In this document: positions 25,701-34,861 of the stretch, piece by piece
How the letters are laid out: the number at the start of each line of letters is the position of its first letter
How positions within the stretch are numbered: position 1 is the first letter of the stretch
NCBI RefSeq assembly: GCF_030549615.1
Contig: NZ_CP130832.1
Span: 1,736,001-1,800,000 of the forward strand
Reading direction: 5' to 3'
DNA: 64,000 nt
Source of the DNA: Stenotrophomonas sp. 610A2
GTDB taxonomy: Bacteria > Pseudomonadota > Gammaproteobacteria > Xanthomonadales > Xanthomonadaceae
The notes under the pieces: model-generated
Database searches by the model: none
Told to the model about the DNA's origin: nothing
What the model saw: the letters and a program-made list of their open reading frames with translations, nothing else
Translations under genes and position numbers: made by a program

Positions 25701-27296
25701 GTTGCTGCCGGCAGCCAGGACACCGATGCGGTCAACGTCAAGCAGTTGCGCGGTGCGCTGGACCAGATCGATGATCTGGGTCTGGCAGCGGTGGTCTATG
25801 ACGAAGACCTCAATGGCGTCGTCAACTACGGCAAGGTGACGCTGGGCAGTGGCCAGGCCGTTAGTGGCACGGTGCTGGCCAATCTCGCCGCAGGTGCGGT
25901 CGCAGCGGGCAGCCTGGAAGCGGTCAACGGTGGGCAGCTGTTTGCTGTGGGTGCATCCATGGCCACCTATCTGGGCGGCGGTGCGACCTTCAATGGCGGC
26001 GTGCTCGGCGCACCGAGCTATCAGATCAACAGCGTCGGTGTGCTGGGCGTGGTCTCGCTGCAGCAGTTTGGAAACATCGGTACCGCGTTCAGCTCGATCA
26101 GTGATTCGCTGCTCAACCTGAGCAACCTGTTGCCGCGCAGCGTCCCGGGCGGCAGCGATCCGCTGGCGGTGAAATACGTCGCCGATGGTGCCGGAAATCC
26201 CACCAATGCAGTGCAGCTGACTGGCGATGGCAGTGGCGCGGCGGTGGCACTGGGCAACGTGGCCGCTGGCAGTGTCACCAGCGGCAGCCTGGATGCGATC
26301 AATGGCGGGCAGTTGGCTGCAACCAACGACGCAGTGGCTTCCGCGATCGGCGGCACCATGCAGTACAACAGCAGCACCGGCCAGTGGAGCTCGGCCAGCT
26401 TCAACATCACCTCGATCAACAGTGGCGGCGCCGCTACCCAGCAGACGTTCGGCAATGTCACCGATGCCTTTGCGGCAATGGACAGCTCCATCGTCAACGT
26501 CAACAAGCGCATCGACAACATCCAGAACGGTGGTGCCGGCAACGCCTACTTCGCGGTCAATTCGACCAAAGCGGCAGCTTCTGCCACTGGTCAGGACAGC
26601 GTGGCTGCAGGTCCGCAGGCCACTGCCAGCGGCAACCAGTCCGTGGCCATCGGTGACGGTGCCAATGCATCGGCCGCCGGCAGTGTCGCCCTGGGCGCAG
26701 GCTCGGTGGCCAGCCGTGCCAACACGGTGTCGGTTGGCGCCGCAGGTGCCGAGCGCCAGGTCACCAATGTCGCAGACGGCAGTGAAGCCACCGATGCGGT
26801 GAACCTGCGGCAGTTGCAGGCATCGCAGCAGGGCACGGTGCGCTATGACCAGAACACCGACGGCAGCACCAACTACGGCAGCGTGACGATGGGCCGCAGC
26901 GGCACCAGCACGGTGATCCACAACGTTGGTACCGGTGTTGCGCCGACCGATGCGGTCAACGTGGCACAACTCAACAAGGGCATGGGGGAGGTCATGGATT
27001 GGTCGAAGAACTACACCGATCAGCGCTTCAATGACGTCAGCCGCGACATGAAGCGCATCGATGACCGTGCTTCTGCCGGTGTTGCCTCGGCCATGGCCAT
27101 GGCCGGTTTGCCGCAGCCGACCGAGGCTGGTCGGCGCATGGCGTCGATGGCTGCCAGTACCTTCCATGGCGAGTCCAGCATGGCGGTGGGCGTGTCGGGT
27201 GTCACTGATGGCGGCCGCTGGATTTACAAGCTCAGTGGTTCGGCCAATACGCGTGGCGATGGCGGGGTGACGGTAGGCGCCGGCTTCCAGTGGTGA
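22785..27296 (+). CDS. Trimeric autotransporter adhesin (YadA-like)
   Basis: 1503 residues from the ATG at 22785, preceded by a GGAG site; the start MNRIYRLVWNRTLNAFVVGSE is a classic extended signal peptide region (ESPR). A signal segment ends near ALAGPAAATDA. Residues about 203-532 are five 66-residue tandem repeats. A Gly/Val-rich low-complexity stretch follows, then YadA-head and stalk repeats (for example SVAIGDGANASAAGSVALGAGS and VTNVADGSEATDAVNLRQL). The C-terminal membrane anchor ends GDGGVTVGAGFQW, with the expected terminal aromatic residue. Three chains form an outer-membrane barrel with a surface fibre for attachment. The OmpA-like gene follows 56 bp downstream. Confidence 0.95.
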   Translation: MNRIYRLVWNRTLNAFVVGSELASAQGKGSGPAKLSPAASWSLAGLAGAIALALAGPAAATDAKLADLQDLLAKYSNTDAQQIVSTVLPAAGAGAAINASVTLPAALQVDASAAVALTPRVATAPAAVRAQLGVRAALPKLQPHSGTNSPAAALSVVTDAALAVKPLAASANATVTATVGPLTGNGAGLQGIAAILLPGKEEGGSPLHGTLVSTAGAVKELTGEVLTGKPVAAVETLTSHVGTTVAPLTQHVGAGVEGLVGALLPGQQGGSPLQGTLVSTVGAVKELTGEVLTGQPVAAVETLTSHVGTTGAPLTQHLGGGVEGLVGALLPGQQGGSPLQGTLVSTVGAVKELTGEVLAGQPVAAVGTLTSHVGTTVAPLTQHLGGGVEGLVGALLPGQQGGSPLQGTLVSTVGAVKEVTGEVLTGQPVAAVETLTSHVGTTVAPLTQHLGSGVEGLVDALLPDQQGGNPLQGTLVSTVGAVKEVTGEVLTGQPVAAVETLTSHAGTTVTSLTGQLGSGVAGLGGVLLPGAGQGGNPVRDTVTGAVGSVEDLTGGLTKGTGLGGVVDGLVNGAAPVLGGVGNLLGAVVGGVTGSATLGTGVTNTVGTLTGGLQGTTGALADGDVAGTVQNLLGTVNNTASTLLGATGNTLGGVTGSGSGVGGLTGALSGVVGGVTGGLSNVVGSLTGSPVIPSAVPAAPGPSGMIVGNGGLVGSVNQLVDSPLTSLLGGNPYMQSGSLKVNSTNVMQTYSEVQLLGLPTVNLTPVGELLDGLGGLATGSNSHLTLIGGVTSDSYITNINNGDPGGLLGLLLPDGAPAWASDCLNVLGVVTAKCWAVPAAQDYQVLIGDGAFANGSKEVVIGSNAEHRLAAQTADQVFIDAAGGKTGVPTADYDARLGHSVVVGDSAKGTANAQTLLGAGATSDKANSVALGFKSNAARGGQDNYAAFGLTAAQTSIGEVAVGSVGRERQITHVAAGSQDTDAVNVKQLRGALDQIDDLGLAAVVYDEDLNGVVNYGKVTLGSGQAVSGTVLANLAAGAVAAGSLEAVNGGQLFAVGASMATYLGGGATFNGGVLGAPSYQINSVGVLGVVSLQQFGNIGTAFSSISDSLLNLSNLLPRSVPGGSDPLAVKYVADGAGNPTNAVQLTGDGSGAAVALGNVAAGSVTSGSLDAINGGQLAATNDAVASAIGGTMQYNSSTGQWSSASFNITSINSGGAATQQTFGNVTDAFAAMDSSIVNVNKRIDNIQNGGAGNAYFAVNSTKAAASATGQDSVAAGPQATASGNQSVAIGDGANASAAGSVALGAGSVASRANTVSVGAAGAERQVTNVADGSEATDAVNLRQLQASQQGTVRYDQNTDGSTNYGSVTMGRSGTSTVIHNVGTGVAPTDAVNVAQLNKGMGEVMDWSKNYTDQRFNDVSRDMKRIDDRASAGVASAMAMAGLPQPTEAGRRMASMAASTFHGESSMAVGVSGVTDGGRWIYKLSGSANTRGDGGVTVGAGFQW
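23391..24380 (+). repeat. Five tandem 198 bp repeats inside the adhesin gene
   Basis: Units begin at 23391, 23589, 23787, 23985 and 24183 and encode 66 residues each, starting GGSPLxGTLVSTxGAVKE and including ETLTSHVGTTVAPLTQH. Copies 2-4 are nearly identical in DNA; the first and last are more diverged, the last grading into unique sequence. The repeats are in frame, so copy-number change would lengthen or shorten the fibre. Confidence 0.92.
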
Positions 27297-27352
27297 GCAC
27301 GGGAAAGCAGTGACCTGCATGTAGACAACCATGGCTACGCATCGAGGACGCT

Positions 27353-28129
27353 ATGAATACGAAATGGACCGTACTGGCGTTGCTGGCAACCCTGACCGCC
27401 TGTGGCAAGGGCCAGCTGCGTGAAGAATTCCCGGATCCGGCGCGTGCCTATCCGGCCGGGGGCACCTACGTGAATCTCGACAACCTGCGGCAATACGCCC
27501 CAGGCATGAACAAGCGCCAGATCCAGACGTTGTTGGGTACACCACAGTTCAATGAAGGTTTGTGGGGGGTGCGGGAGTGGAACTACGTTTTCAAGTTTCG
27601 GCGTTCGGTTGGGGCCGAGCCGATTCAATGCCAGTTCCAGGTTCGGTTTGACGCGGACGGCGTTGCCAGCGGCCAGGCGTGGCAACCAGCAAGCTGCGCC
27701 GCGTTGCTGGAGCCAGCTCCCGCACCACCCGCGCCACCGCCGCCGCCTCCGCCGGAGGTGGTGGCGCCACTGCGGATCTCGGCCGATGCCTTGTTCGCCT
27801 TCGACAGCGCCAACCTCTCGGCTGTCGGCCGCGGTCGTCTGGATGAGCTCCTGCAGCAGCTGAAGGACCGCGCGACGCAGGCGTCGCTCACCGTTATCGG
27901 CTACACCGATCGCATAGGTACCGATGCCTACAACCTGGAACTGTCCCGGCGGCGCGCGCAGAGCGTGCGCAACTATCTGGTCGAGCACGGCGTTCCGGCA
28001 GCGGCACTGCACGCCGAGGGGCGCGGCAACACTGCGGCGCTGGTCGAATGTGAGCAGGTCAGCGGGGCGGCGCTGGTGGAATGCCTGGCGCCGAACCGGC
28101 GGGTGGAGATTGCCGGAATGGGCGGTTGA
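27353..28129 (+). CDS. OmpA-family lipoprotein with BamE/SmpA-like N-terminal domain
   Basis: 258 residues. The lipobox is LLATLTACG (Cys17). Residues 40-115 resemble the SmpA/OmlA fold (YAPGMNKRQIQTLLGTPQFNEGLWGVREWNYVF). A Pro-rich linker (about 120-138) leads to an OmpA C-terminal peptidoglycan-binding domain. That domain includes VIGYTDRIGTDAYNLELSRRRAQSVRNYL, with the conserved Asp and Arg that bind diaminopimelate. Placed 56 bp after the adhesin and on the same strand, it may stabilise the adhesin at the cell wall. Confidence 0.9.
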   Translation: MNTKWTVLALLATLTACGKGQLREEFPDPARAYPAGGTYVNLDNLRQYAPGMNKRQIQTLLGTPQFNEGLWGVREWNYVFKFRRSVGAEPIQCQFQVRFDADGVASGQAWQPASCAALLEPAPAPPAPPPPPPPEVVAPLRISADALFAFDSANLSAVGRGRLDELLQQLKDRATQASLTVIGYTDRIGTDAYNLELSRRRAQSVRNYLVEHGVPAAALHAEGRGNTAALVECEQVSGAALVECLAPNRRVEIAGMGG

Positions 28130-28236
28130 TTCCACGGTGGGGCCGCCGGGCGATGCGATTGTCGCCCGCAGCCCTCACAATGGCCGCCGGTAGTCCGTGG
28201 CAGCCGTGCCCCGGCCAGAACGGGACAGGGTGTGTT

Positions 28237-28842
28237 GTGTTGAAGTCGAACAAGGTAATTGCCTGGGCCGGGCCACTGGCGGTGGTGGTCTTCATTGCGG
28301 CGGTGGCTGGTTTTGGCGCGCAGCTGCACGGCTACGACCAGATGCGCCATCCGGTGTCGCTGCTGGGTGCACGTGGAATCCCCGGCGGCACGGTGTTCAG
28401 TCTGCTGGGGTTTGTATTGCCGGGCTTGCTGGCTGCGATTGCCGCGCTGGACCTGATCCTGCGCATGCCTGCCACTGCCCCGCGCCCGCTGCGGGTTGGC
28501 GGACAGATGCTGTTGCTGGCTGCAATCGCGTTTGCCGCGATGGGGTTGTTCCCGTTGGATGTGGACGATATCGAGAACCGCGCCAGCCAGTTCCACGCCA
28601 GCGCCTGGTTGCTGTGGTTGCTGGCGTTCAGCGCCGCCGCCATCGCTTTGCGCTTTGGCGCCGGCAAGGCCAGTGCGTGGCGGCCGCTGTCCACGCTGAC
28701 CATGGTCTGCGCACTATGGATCGTCTGCAGTGCTTTCCTGTTCGAGATCGCCATGCCAGTGGCTATGGCGCAGCGCCTGGCCTTCCTGGGTTGGCTGATC
28801 TGGCTGGCGGGCGCGGCCCGTTTGGCGCCAACACGCAACTGA
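28237..28842 (+). CDS. DUF998 family membrane protein
   Basis: About 201 residues with six hydrophobic helices and a family-typical LHGYDQMRHPVSLLGARGIPGGTVFSLLGFVLPG after the first helix. No ATG fits: the open frame begins far upstream inside the OmpA gene, so I chose the GTG at 28237 (TTG at 28240 is the alternative), just before the first membrane helix. DUF998 proteins are integral membrane proteins of unknown function. It precedes leuS by about 200 bp. Confidence 0.7.
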   Translation: MLKSNKVIAWAGPLAVVVFIAAVAGFGAQLHGYDQMRHPVSLLGARGIPGGTVFSLLGFVLPGLLAAIAALDLILRMPATAPRPLRVGGQMLLLAAIAFAAMGLFPLDVDDIENRASQFHASAWLLWLLAFSAAAIALRFGAGKASAWRPLSTLTMVCALWIVCSAFLFEIAMPVAMAQRLAFLGWLIWLAGAARLAPTRN

Positions 28843-29043
28843 GCGATGTGGGCCAGGTGCCGCGAATCGGGGCAGGGCACGCGCAAGTGGTGCGCATGAT
28901 GCGCTTTTGAGAAACCTCCGTTTTTTTAAAAGCCCTATATTTCAATGACCTGCAGGCTTTGTTTGATACTGGTCTGCGCCCGGATTGGAGTGCAATGATG
29001 CACTGCGGTACCCTTTGCCGCTTTGCCGTTGCCCAGCGTTGAC

Positions 29044-31806
29044 ATGTCCAGCGTCGAACCAAACATCTACGATCCCCAGCAGGTTGAAGCCGCCGCCCAG
29101 AAATTCTGGGAGGCCGAGAAAGCATTCGAGGTGAACGAAACCTCGGACAAGCCCAAGTTCTACTGCTTGTCGATGCTTCCGTACCCTTCCGGTGCGCTGC
29201 ACATGGGCCATGTGCGCAACTACACCATTGGCGATGTCATCAGCCGCTACAAGCGCATGACCGGCCATAACGTGCTGCAGCCGATGGGCTGGGATGCTTT
29301 CGGTCTTCCGGCCGAAAACGCTGCGATCAAGAACAAGACCGCGCCGGCCAAGTGGACCTACGCCAACATCGGCCACATGCGCAGCCAGCTCAAGTCGCTG
29401 GGCTACGCGATCGACTGGTCGCGTGAGTTCGCCACCTGCACGCCGGACTACTACGTCCACGAGCAGCGCATGTTCACCCGCCTGATGCGCAAGGGCCTGG
29501 CTTATCGCCGCAACTCGGTGGTGAACTGGGACCCGGTCGACAACACCGTGCTGGCCAATGAGCAGGTCATCGACGGCCGCGGCTGGCGTTCCGGCGCACT
29601 GGTCGAGAAGCGCGAGATCCCGCAGTGGTTCCTGCGCATCACCGATTACGCCCAAGAGCTGCTGGACGGCCTGGACGAATTGCCGGGCTGGCCGGAGTCG
29701 GTCAAGACCATGCAGCGCAACTGGATCGGCCGCTCCGAAGGCCTGGAAATCCAGTTCGACGTGCGTGACGTGGATGGTGCCGCACTGGATCCGCTGCGCG
29801 TGTTCACCACCCGCCCGGACACGGTGATGGGCGTGAGCTTCGTCTCCATTGCCGGCGAACACCCGCTGGCCGTGCATGCCGCCAAAAACAACCCGCAGCT
29901 GGCCGCCATGTTGGCCGAGCTGAAGCAGGGCGGTGTCTCCGAGGCCGAACTGGAAACCCAGGAAAAGCGCGGCATGGACACTGGCCTGAAGGCCATCCAT
30001 CCGGTCAGCGGCGAGCAGGTGCCGATCTGGGTCGCCAACTTCGTGTTGATGGGCTACGGCACAGGTGCGGTGATGGCCGTGCCGGGGCACGATGAGCGGG
30101 ACTTTGAGGTCGCATGCAAGTTCGGGCTACCAATCCGCTATGTCATCGCTCCAACGAAGCAGTTTAGGGAATGGCAAGGGCTGCGTTCGAAGCTTTCAGA
30201 GCTCGGAATCGCGACGTTAGAGTATCCACGCTCTTTGGAGGACATCACAGATGTGGCATCAGTGGTGTTTGGAAAAGAGGGCGATTCTGCGCTATTCCAA
30301 GAAATCAATAGATTTGCCGAATCCACCCGTCTTCCGTTTACTGACAAGGACGGAACTTTGGTCAATTCGGCCGAGTTTGACGGCCTGGATTTCCAGGGCG
30401 CCTTCGAGGCACTGGCCGAGCGTTTCGAGCGCAAGGCCCAGGGCCAGCGCCGGGTCAACTACCGCCTGCGCGATTGGGGCGTGAGCCGCCAGCGTTATTG
30501 GGGTTGCCCGATCCCGGTGATCTACTGCGACAAGTGTGGCGCGGTGCCGGTGCCGGAAGACCAGCTGCCGGTGATCCTGCCGGAAGACGTGACGCTCAAC
30601 GGTACCGGTTCGCCGATCAAGGCCGACCTGGAGTGGCGCAAGACCACCTGCCCGGATTGCGGCGGCGCAGCCGAACGCGAAACCGATACCTTCGACACCT
30701 TCATGGAGTCGAGCTGGTACTACGCCCGCTACACCTCGCCGGGTGCACGTGAGGCGGTGGACAAGCGCGGCAATTATTGGCTGCCTGTCGACCAGTACAT
30801 CGGTGGCATCGAGCACGCCATCCTGCACCTGATGTATTTCCGTTTCTTCCACAAGCTGATGCGCGATGCGCGCATGGTGGACAGCAACGAGCCGGCACAA
30901 AACCTGCTGTGCCAGGGCATGGTCATCGCCGAAACCTTCTACCGCCAGAACAGCGACGGTTCCAAGGATTGGTTCAACCCGGCCGACGTGGACACGGTGC
31001 GCGACGAGCGCGGCCGCATCACCGGTGCGACCCTGCGCGAAGACGGCCAGCCGGTGGTGATCGGTGGCGTCGAGAAGATGTCCAAGTCCAAGAACAACGG
31101 CGTCGATCCGCAGACCATGGTGGCCAAGTACGGCGCTGACACCGTGCGCCTGTTCTCGATGTTCGCTGCGCCGCCGGAACAGTCGCTGGAATGGAATGAG
31201 GCAGGCGTCGATGGCATGGCGCGCTTCCTGCGCCGGCTGTGGGCAATGGTGCACAAGCATGTTGCCGACGGCGTTGCACCGGCGCTGGATGTCGCTGCAC
31301 TGAGTGCCGAGCAGAAGGCGATCCGCCGCAAGACCCACGAGACCATCAGCAAGGTCAGCGACGACTACGGCCGCCGCCACGCCTTCAATACCGCCATCGC
31401 CGCGGTGATGGAACTGCTGAACGCACTGGCCAAGTTCGACGATGCCAGCGCCCAGGGCCGTGCGGTGCGCCAGGAGGCCCTGCAGGCCGCCGTGCTGCTG
31501 TTGAACCCGATCACCCCGCATGCCTGCCATGCGATGTGGCAGCTGCTGGGCCACGAGCAGACCCTGCTCGAAGACCAGCCGTTCCCGCAGGTTGATGCCG
31601 CTGCCCTGGTCAAGGATTCGCTGACCTTGGCGGTGCAGATCAACGGCAAGCTGCGTGGCACCATCGATGTGGCTGCCGATACGCCGCGCGAGCAGATCGA
31701 GGTCCTTGCCAAGGAAGAGCCGAATGCGGCGAAGTTCCTGGATGGCCTGACCATCCGCAAGGTCATCATCGTGCCGGGCAAGATCGTCAACATCGTTGCG
31801 GCGTAA
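29044..31806 (+). CDS. leuS: Leucyl-tRNA synthetase
   Basis: 920 residues from the ATG at 29044 ([15 protein letters not shown]), which matches the known start in Xanthomonas; an upstream in-frame ATG adds seven unrelated residues. The class I signatures are HMGH (53-56, in [15 protein letters not shown]) and KMSKS (678-682). The CP1 editing domain includes the TRPDT and AVPGHDERD segments, and the zinc region has CDKCG and CPDCGG. It charges tRNA-Leu in the cytoplasm and edits mischarged norvaline. Residues about 353-440 differ in codon usage and length from close relatives (see findings). Confidence 0.96.
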   Translation: MSSVEPNIYDPQQVEAAAQKFWEAEKAFEVNETSDKPKFYCLSMLPYPSGALHMGHVRNYTIGDVISRYKRMTGHNVLQPMGWDAFGLPAENAAIKNKTAPAKWTYANIGHMRSQLKSLGYAIDWSREFATCTPDYYVHEQRMFTRLMRKGLAYRRNSVVNWDPVDNTVLANEQVIDGRGWRSGALVEKREIPQWFLRITDYAQELLDGLDELPGWPESVKTMQRNWIGRSEGLEIQFDVRDVDGAALDPLRVFTTRPDTVMGVSFVSIAGEHPLAVHAAKNNPQLAAMLAELKQGGVSEAELETQEKRGMDTGLKAIHPVSGEQVPIWVANFVLMGYGTGAVMAVPGHDERDFEVACKFGLPIRYVIAPTKQFREWQGLRSKLSELGIATLEYPRSLEDITDVASVVFGKEGDSALFQEINRFAESTRLPFTDKDGTLVNSAEFDGLDFQGAFEALAERFERKAQGQRRVNYRLRDWGVSRQRYWGCPIPVIYCDKCGAVPVPEDQLPVILPEDVTLNGTGSPIKADLEWRKTTCPDCGGAAERETDTFDTFMESSWYYARYTSPGAREAVDKRGNYWLPVDQYIGGIEHAILHLMYFRFFHKLMRDARMVDSNEPAQNLLCQGMVIAETFYRQNSDGSKDWFNPADVDTVRDERGRITGATLREDGQPVVIGGVEKMSKSKNNGVDPQTMVAKYGADTVRLFSMFAAPPEQSLEWNEAGVDGMARFLRRLWAMVHKHVADGVAPALDVAALSAEQKAIRRKTHETISKVSDDYGRRHAFNTAIAAVMELLNALAKFDDASAQGRAVRQEALQAAVLLLNPITPHACHAMWQLLGHEQTLLEDQPFPQVDAAALVKDSLTLAVQINGKLRGTIDVAADTPREQIEVLAKEEPNAAKFLDGLTIRKVIIVPGKIVNIVAA

Positions 31807-31897
31807 GCCGCAACGGGTATCTCAAGTGCAGTTCACGCGGCATCAGGCAGGCTAGCTGCCTGTTGCCGCTCCCGGCCGGCTCCTCCAGACTGTGTGC

Positions 31898-32503
31898 ATG
31901 ACTCGATACCTGACTGCCCTGATTCTTGCCGCCACCCTCACCGGTTGTGGCTTCCATCTGCGTAACAAGCTCGCGTTGCCTGCCGATATGCCGGCGGTGC
32001 AGGTGGATTCGGCGGTGCGTTACAGCGAACTGGTCAAGTTCCTCAACCGCGGCCTGCGTTCTTCCGGCGCCACCGTGGTCGAAGACGGGGACACGCTGCC
32101 GGTCGCCGGCAAGACCCCCGGGGTTGCGCGCCTGCAGATCCGCTCCGAGCGTTGGGGCGACCTGCCCATTGCCATCGATGCCCAGGGCCGTGCCCAGGAA
32201 TACAGCCTGCGCTACGCGGTGGTGTTCAGCTTCCTGCGACCGGATGGCAGCGTGATCGTGCCGGAACAGGCGGTGGAGCTGTCGCGTGACTACGTGTCGC
32301 CGCCGCAGGACGCCACCGGTACCACCACCGAACGCGAAATCCTGGCCGATGAGCTGCGCCGCGAAATGTCGGCCTCGATCCTGCGTCGTATCGACAGCGT
32401 GGTTCGCGCCGATGTGGAAAAGGCCCTGCATGCGCCGACGCCGGCCGAAGCTGCGACAGACGCGCCCAAGCCTGCGCAGGATGCTGCGGGTGAGGTGCGC
32501 TGA
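31898..32503 (+). CDS. lptE: LPS-assembly lipoprotein LptE
   Basis: 201 residues. I chose the ATG at 31898 over the GTG two codons earlier. The signal peptide ends in the lipobox LTGC (Cys17) followed by GFHLRN, typical of LptE. LptE plugs the LptD barrel and delivers lipopolysaccharide to the outer leaflet of the outer membrane. It lies directly after leuS and before holA, the usual order in gamma-proteobacteria. The C-terminal 30 residues are an Ala/Pro-rich extension. Confidence 0.92.
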   Translation: MTRYLTALILAATLTGCGFHLRNKLALPADMPAVQVDSAVRYSELVKFLNRGLRSSGATVVEDGDTLPVAGKTPGVARLQIRSERWGDLPIAIDAQGRAQEYSLRYAVVFSFLRPDGSVIVPEQAVELSRDYVSPPQDATGTTTEREILADELRREMSASILRRIDSVVRADVEKALHAPTPAEAATDAPKPAQDAAGEVR

Positions 32504-32546
32504 GTTGCTGTTCTTGCACGCCGCACAGACCCGGCAGGCCTGAGCG

Positions 32547-33590
32547 ATGGAGCTGCGACCGGAACAACTGGCCAGCCAGATAGCCTCCCAGCCCTTGGCG
32601 CCGGTGTATCTGATCGCCGGCCCAGAACTGCTGCGGGTGATTGAGGCCGCCGATGCGGTGCGCGCCAAGGCGCGTGCCGATGGTATTGGCGAGCGTGAAG
32701 TATTCGATGCCGATGGCCGCGACTTCGATTGGGGGCAGCTGGCTTCCAGCTTCAACGCGCCCAGCCTTTTCAGTGCGCGCCGTCTGGTGGAGGTGCGCCT
32801 GCCCAATGGCAAGCCGGGCAAAGAGGGCGCCGAGGTCATCAGCGACTTCTGCGCGCGGCCGGCGCCGGATGTGGTGCTGCTGATCACCGCTGGCGAATGG
32901 AGCAAGGCGCATCAGGGCAAATGGGCCGAGGCCGTCAACAAGGTTGGCGTGTTGTCGGTGGCCTGGGCGATCAAACCGCATGAACTGGGTGATTGGATCG
33001 AGCGGCGCCTGCGCAGCAAGGGCCTGCGTGCCGATCCGGGCGCCGTGCAGCGGCTGAGCGAGCGGGTTGAAGGCAACCTGCTGGCTGCAGCACAGGAAAT
33101 CGACAAGCTGGCCTTGTTGGCGGATGGCCAATCGCTGGACGTGGCCAAGATGGAATCGTTGGTGGCTGATGCCGCGCGTTACGACGTGTTCCGTTTGAGC
33201 GAAGCCGCCTTCTCCGGGCAGGCAGCGGCGGTGCTGCGGATGGTCGCCGGCCTGCGCGCCGAGGGCGAGGCGGTCGCCGCGCTGATGCCGATCCTGATCC
33301 GCGAGCTGTTGATCACCGCCGGACTGGCGCGGGTTCAAGCTAATGGCGGCAATCTGGCTGCCGAAATGAAATCCAAGGGCATCTGGGAGTCGCGGCAGGC
33401 GCCGTTCAAGCGCGCCCTGCAGCGCCATCCCGACCCGCGCCGCTGGGAGCGCTTCGTCGCCGAGGCCTCGCAGGTGGATCGCATGGCCAAGGGCAGGGCG
33501 GACGGTGATCCCTGGCTTGCCCTCGAGCGACTGCTGGTCGCGCTGGCGGAGGCCCGGGCAGTGCGCCTGCTTGTCCGTGGCGTGCGCTGA
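32547..33590 (+). CDS. holA: DNA polymerase III delta subunit
   Basis: 347 residues, matching the family. The N-terminal region APVYLIAGPELLRVIEAADAVR is the pseudo-nucleotide-binding segment of the delta clamp-loader subunit, and SLFSARRLVEVRLPNGKPGKEGAE is the beta-clamp-interacting region. It opens the sliding clamp within the clamp loader. The nadD start follows the stop codon with no gap (TGAATG). Confidence 0.95.
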   Translation: MELRPEQLASQIASQPLAPVYLIAGPELLRVIEAADAVRAKARADGIGEREVFDADGRDFDWGQLASSFNAPSLFSARRLVEVRLPNGKPGKEGAEVISDFCARPAPDVVLLITAGEWSKAHQGKWAEAVNKVGVLSVAWAIKPHELGDWIERRLRSKGLRADPGAVQRLSERVEGNLLAAAQEIDKLALLADGQSLDVAKMESLVADAARYDVFRLSEAAFSGQAAAVLRMVAGLRAEGEAVAALMPILIRELLITAGLARVQANGGNLAAEMKSKGIWESRQAPFKRALQRHPDPRRWERFVAEASQVDRMAKGRADGDPWLALERLLVALAEARAVRLLVRGVR

Positions 33591-34301
33591 ATGAGTATCG
33601 CCGCGCTGTCGCCGGCAGCTGCTGGCGCAGCCGAGAGCCTGTGGCTGCTGTACGGCGGCACCTTCGATCCGATTCATAACGGTCACTTGGCCATCGCCCG
33701 CTGCGCGGCGGCCGAGCTGCAGGTGCCTGTGCACCTGATGCCGGCGGCCGATCCGCCGCACCGGGCACCGCCCGGCGCCAATGCGGAACAGCGCACGCGG
33801 ATGCTGGAACTCGCTGTAGCGGGGGAACCCAGCCTGCTGGTCGACAAACGCGAGCTGTTGCGCGCCGAGCTGCAGCCGGGTGTGCCGTCGTGGACCGTGG
33901 ATACCCTGCGCGACATCCGCGCCCAGATCGGGCCGCAACGCCCCTTGGCCATGCTGATGGGCGCTGACAGCCTGCTTGGCCTGCCCAGCTGGCATGAATG
34001 GGAACACCTGCTCGATCTGGCGCATATCGTGGTGGCTGAACGTCCTGGCAGCGGTCTGGATGGCGAGCTGCCAGCGGAGCTGGGCCAGCGCCTGCAAACC
34101 GCCTGGGCCGGTTCGGCCGACGAACTGGCCACCAACCCGGCCGGCCGGGTCTGGCGGCTGCGACAGCCGCTGCACGCCGAGTCGGCGACCGTGGTGCGTG
34201 AAGCCATTGCCAATGGCGGCCAATGGCGCGATCTGTTGCCTTCGCCGGTGGCTGAGTACATCCTTGCGCAAGGCCTTTATGGCTGTGCCGCGCGGGCGTG
34301 A
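33591..34301 (+). CDS. nadD: Nicotinate-nucleotide adenylyltransferase
   Basis: 236 residues. The nucleotidyltransferase signature GGTFDPIHNGH is at about residues 22-32, with the second motif in LMGADSLLGLPSWHEWE. It joins nicotinate mononucleotide and ATP to give deamido-NAD in the cytoplasm. It is translationally linked to holA. The N-terminal 15 residues before the fold are longer than usual but carry the only ATG next to the holA stop. Confidence 0.95.
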   Translation: MSIAALSPAAAGAAESLWLLYGGTFDPIHNGHLAIARCAAAELQVPVHLMPAADPPHRAPPGANAEQRTRMLELAVAGEPSLLVDKRELLRAELQPGVPSWTVDTLRDIRAQIGPQRPLAMLMGADSLLGLPSWHEWEHLLDLAHIVVAERPGSGLDGELPAELGQRLQTAWAGSADELATNPAGRVWRLRQPLHAESATVVREAIANGGQWRDLLPSPVAEYILAQGLYGCAARA

Positions 34302-34360
34302 ATGCCGGCAGCGGCCAGGTTCTCTATAATCGTCCCCTTAATTCATCGAGTTCTGCTGCT

Positions 34361-34780
34361 TTGACCACCGAAGCCCAAGTCATCAAGACCCAAATGCCCA
34401 GCCCGGCACCCTCCGTCCCGGCCCTGCTGGCGTCCGTCCACTCCGCCCTTGAGGAGATCAAGGCCCGGGATGCCGTCGAGCTCGATGTCCGTGGCAAGTC
34501 CAGCGTTGCTGATTACATGGTTGTGGTCTCCGGCACCTCCACCCGTCACGTCAAGTCGATTGGCGAGGAAGTCGTGCGTTTCGCCAAGAACCTGGGCGTG
34601 ATGCCGCTGGGTGTCGAAGGTGAGCGCGAAGCCGAATGGGTGCTGGTCGACCTGGGCGACGTCATCGTCCACGTCATGCTGCCGCGCGTGCGCGAGCTGT
34701 ATGCGCTGGAGCGTCTGTGGACCGTCGGCGACCAGCCGCGTTCGGCCTACGACGACGAAGACGAGCAGGATGCTGGCTGA
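34361..34780 (+). CDS. rsfS: Ribosome silencing factor RsfS
   Basis: 139 residues from a TTG at 34361 (LTTEAQVIKTQMP), the start used in close relatives; an ATG at 34394 would give 128 residues. The frame stays open upstream to 34298, but a TATAAT box at 34325-34330 suggests transcription begins after that point. The core ELDVRGKSSVADYMVVVSGTS and HVMLPRVRELYALERLW is typical. RsfS binds L14 on the large ribosomal subunit and blocks subunit joining in starvation. Confidence 0.9.
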   Translation: MTTEAQVIKTQMPSPAPSVPALLASVHSALEEIKARDAVELDVRGKSSVADYMVVVSGTSTRHVKSIGEEVVRFAKNLGVMPLGVEGEREAEWVLVDLGDVIVHVMLPRVRELYALERLWTVGDQPRSAYDDEDEQDAG

Positions 34781-34861
34781 GCCTGAAGGCCGCAGCTTCT
34801 GTTTCTGTGACGGCGCCGCAGGGCGCCGTCTTCGTTTGTGCAGGCTGATAGGAGGCCACGC

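Noticed and set aside
25548..27332. 594-codon minus-strand open frame across the adhesin
   Set aside because: Antisense shadow of the repetitive Gly/Ala/Val-coding adhesin; His/Arg-rich without domains.
28843..29043. Leader of leuS considered for a T-box or attenuator
   Set aside because: No T-box sequence and no leucine-rich leader peptide; only a weak GCGC hairpin followed by TTTT near 28896-28909 and an AT-rich promoter-like stretch.
31795..31818. Inverted repeat GTTGCGGC-GTAA-GCCGCAAC at the leuS stop considered as a terminator
   Set aside because: No T-run follows and lptE begins shortly after, so readthrough is more likely.
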